A stretch of 6,458 nucleotides of DNA from the NCBI GenBank assembly GCA_029933295.1, contig JAOZOL010000142.1, forward strand, positions 1-6,458. Direction: 5' to 3'. How positions within the stretch are numbered: position 1 is the first letter of the stretch; each line of letters begins with the position of its first letter. Shown here in pieces: positions 5,017-6,458 of this stretch. This stretch comes from Desulfobacterales bacterium (lineage in GTDB: Bacteria; Desulfobacterota; Desulfobacteria; Desulfobacterales; Desulfosalsimonadaceae). A model generated the notes under the pieces. That model was given only the letters and a program-made list of their open reading frames with translations. It searched no databases and was not told the DNA's origin. The position numbers and the translations under genes are program-made.

Positions 5017-6303
5017 TTATGCTTCAATAATCATGGCCATCCCCATGCCGCCGCCGATACACATGGAAATCAGACCGGTTTTTAACTGATTTTGCTTCAT
5101 CAGATTCAGACATGTGACTGTCTGGCGCGCGCCCGTGCATCCAATGGGATGACCAAGAGAAACGCCGCTGCCTACCTGATTGGGCTTATCAATGGGGATT
5201 TCCAGTTCCCGCATGCAGGCAATGGCCTGAGAGGCAAACGCTTCATTGAGCTCAATCACATCAATATCATTGATGTTCATGGATGTTTTCTTCAATACCT
5301 TCCGGATGGCCGGAATCGGACCGAGCCCCATATATGCCGGGTCCACGCCACCGCCGGCAAAGGCCTTAACCGTTGCCAGAACTTCCAGCCCCATTTCTTT
5401 GGCCTTGGCCGCGCTCATCATAACCACGGCGGCGGCTCCGTCATTAATACCGGAAGCATTACCGGCGGTGACGGTGCCATCTTTTTTAAACACCGGCCGC
5501 AGTTTGGCCATTTTTTCCATACTGGTCTCCATGGGGCGTTCATCCGTCTCTACGACCACATCCCCTTTGCGCCCTTTGATAACCACCGGTACAATTTCTT
5601 TAGCAAAGGTGCCGTCTTTAATTGCAGCCAGCGCACGGTTGTGGCTGAGCAGGGACAGTTCATCCTGCTCCCGGCGGGAAATGTTATATTTTTCAGCAAT
5701 GTTTTCCGCTGTGACGCCCATATGATATCCGTAAAAAATTTCATAAAGACCGTCATATACCATTAAATCATAGAGTTCTCCCTTTCCGGTCACTTCCATC
5801 CGGTGCCCCCACCGCGCTTTTGGCAGCGCCATGGGCGCCATGCTCATACACTCCTGGCCGCCGGCAATGATCACATCCGCTTCACCGCACATAATGGAAG
5901 ATGCGCCCAGGGCTATGGCCTTCAAGCCGGAAGCACAGACCTTATTAATCGTAAAAGCAGGCGTTTCCTTGGGTATACCGGCACGAATCATGGCCTGTCT
6001 GGCCGGGTTCTGACCCTGACCGGCAAGGAGGACATTTCCCATGATCACCTCATCCACCACAACCGGCGTGGCATTGTCATCCCATTCTTCCAGCTTGCTT
6101 TCCAGATCAATCTTTCCCTGATCTTTTAATTTATCCGGTGCCGCATCTTTCATTTCATCACTGATGACCGGCCGCAGCCCGGCCCGTTTCACCGCTTCAT
6201 TAATGGCCAGTGAACCTAAATCAATTGCTGAAACGCTTTTTAAAACACCGCCGAATGAACCAACCGGTGTTCTTGCAGCACTGACGATTACCACTTCTTG
6301 CAT
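5017..6303 (-). CDS. Acetyl-CoA C-acetyltransferase (thiolase)
   Basis: A 428-residue thiolase-family enzyme, predicted to condense two acetyl-CoA to acetoacetyl-CoA or to cleave 3-ketoacyl-CoA in beta-oxidation, in the cytosol. The N-terminal VIVSAARTPVGSFGG is typical. The nucleophile is Cys123 in NKVCASGLKA; the other active-site residues are Asn353 in NEAFASQA, His385 in SLGHPIGCTGARQ and Cys415 in CIGGGMGMA. All are intact. Family members are usually 390-395 residues; this one has about 34 additional, highly charged residues at roughly 46-80, between AGLRP and VDEVIMGNV. The segment is in frame and bounded by well-conserved sequence, so it looks like a genuine insertion and not an error. 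Thiolases that I recall from sulfate-reducing Desulfobacterales have a similar segment. The motifs fit the biosynthetic/acetoacetyl-CoA group (EC 2.3.1.9), but chain-length preference cannot be read from sequence. No other beta-oxidation gene is in view. A GGGAGGA binding site precedes the ATG by 8 bases; the small membrane protein gene follows 23 bases downstream. Confidence 0.95.
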   Translation of the reverse strand: MQEVVIVSAARTPVGSFGGVLKSVSAIDLGSLAINEAVKRAGLRPVISDEMKDAAPDKLKDQGKIDLESKLEEWDDNATPVVVDEVIMGNVLLAGQGQNPARQAMIRAGIPKETPAFTINKVCASGLKAIALGASSIMCGEADVIIAGGQECMSMAPMALPKARWGHRMEVTGKGELYDLMVYDGLYEIFYGYHMGVTAENIAEKYNISRREQDELSLLSHNRALAAIKDGTFAKEIVPVVIKGRKGDVVVETDERPMETSMEKMAKLRPVFKKDGTVTAGNASGINDGAAAVVMMSAAKAKEMGLEVLATVKAFAGGGVDPAYMGLGPIPAIRKVLKKTSMNINDIDVIELNEAFASQAIACMRELEIPIDKPNQVGSGVSLGHPIGCTGARQTVTCLNLMKQNQLKTGLISMCIGGGMGMAMIIEA

Positions 6304-6458
6304 ATAAATTTCCTCCCTGATATATTAAATTTTGTTATAAATCTTACATTTTTTTAAGAATTTATTTTTTTAACAAATCACCATCTAAAACACAAGCATA
6401 AACCTTAATTAAAACCGTTTCACAAAAATAATACAACCTGTTATATTTAAAACAAATA
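6304..6458 (-). promoter_or_regulatory. A/T-rich leader and presumed promoter region of the thiolase gene
   Basis: These 155 bases contain no coding frame I can support and are strongly A/T-rich. A GGGAGGA ribosome binding site (6311-6317) sits 7-8 bases before the thiolase ATG. TATAAC on the minus strand (GTTATA at 6334-6339) is a fair -10 box, but no good -35 lies at the right distance; TTGTGA about 17 bases ahead of TTTATG further upstream is a weaker pair. A small interrupted palindrome, AAAC-G-GTTT, is seen near 6412-6421 and could be an operator half-site. The exact promoter is not decided. Confidence 0.45.

Noticed and set aside
5092..5766. 224-residue open frame on the plus strand inside the thiolase gene
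   Set aside because: It is antisense to a thiolase with intact catalytic motifs. The His/Asn/Phe-rich composition is that of a shadow frame, and it resembles no family I know.

Overview
The window reads almost entirely from the minus strand. It is a stretch of bacterial chromosome carrying housekeeping and metabolic genes, with moderate GC and compact gene packing. The organism is most likely a member of the Desulfobacterota (order Desulfobacterales or a close relative). This is an inference from three things: a thiolase with an extra charged segment near its N-terminus, a hairpin-rich intergenic repeat ending in ACGAAGCCATCA that resembles repeats I associate with that order, and a small cysteine-cluster protein whose style I also associate with it. 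No 16S gene or other decisive marker is present.

Reading in the direction of transcription (right to left): an A/T-rich leader (about 6304-6458) precedes a thiolase gene (5017-6303). Twenty-three bases after it comes a small, easily missed gene for a 54-residue two-helix membrane protein (4829-4993). A gene-free stretch of about 220 bases (4608-4828) follows, full of inverted and direct repeats built on TTGGGTT/AACCCAA and CGTTCGG/CCGAACG cores; the gyrA promoter must lie in or upstream of it. Next is gyrA (2175-4607), followed one base later by gpsA (1148-2173), clearly a translationally linked pair. A hairpin-rich repeat (about 1036-1150) abuts the gpsA stop codon. Then comes radC (223-993), whose 3' end overlaps the start of a cysteine-cluster protein gene (3-257) that runs off the left edge.

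The genes form three short units: thiolase plus small membrane protein (acyl-CoA/acetoacetyl-CoA metabolism), gyrA-gpsA (DNA supercoiling and the entry step to glycerolipid synthesis), and radC plus the cysteine-cluster protein. The gyrA-gpsA and radC units are separated by a repeat element, and the thiolase and gyrA units by another repeat-rich spacer. No tRNA, rRNA, CRISPR array, transposase, prophage gene or obvious defence system is visible. The points most worth a second look are the two genes that are small or partial, the two intergenic repeat regions, the thiolase insertion and the corrected gpsA start.
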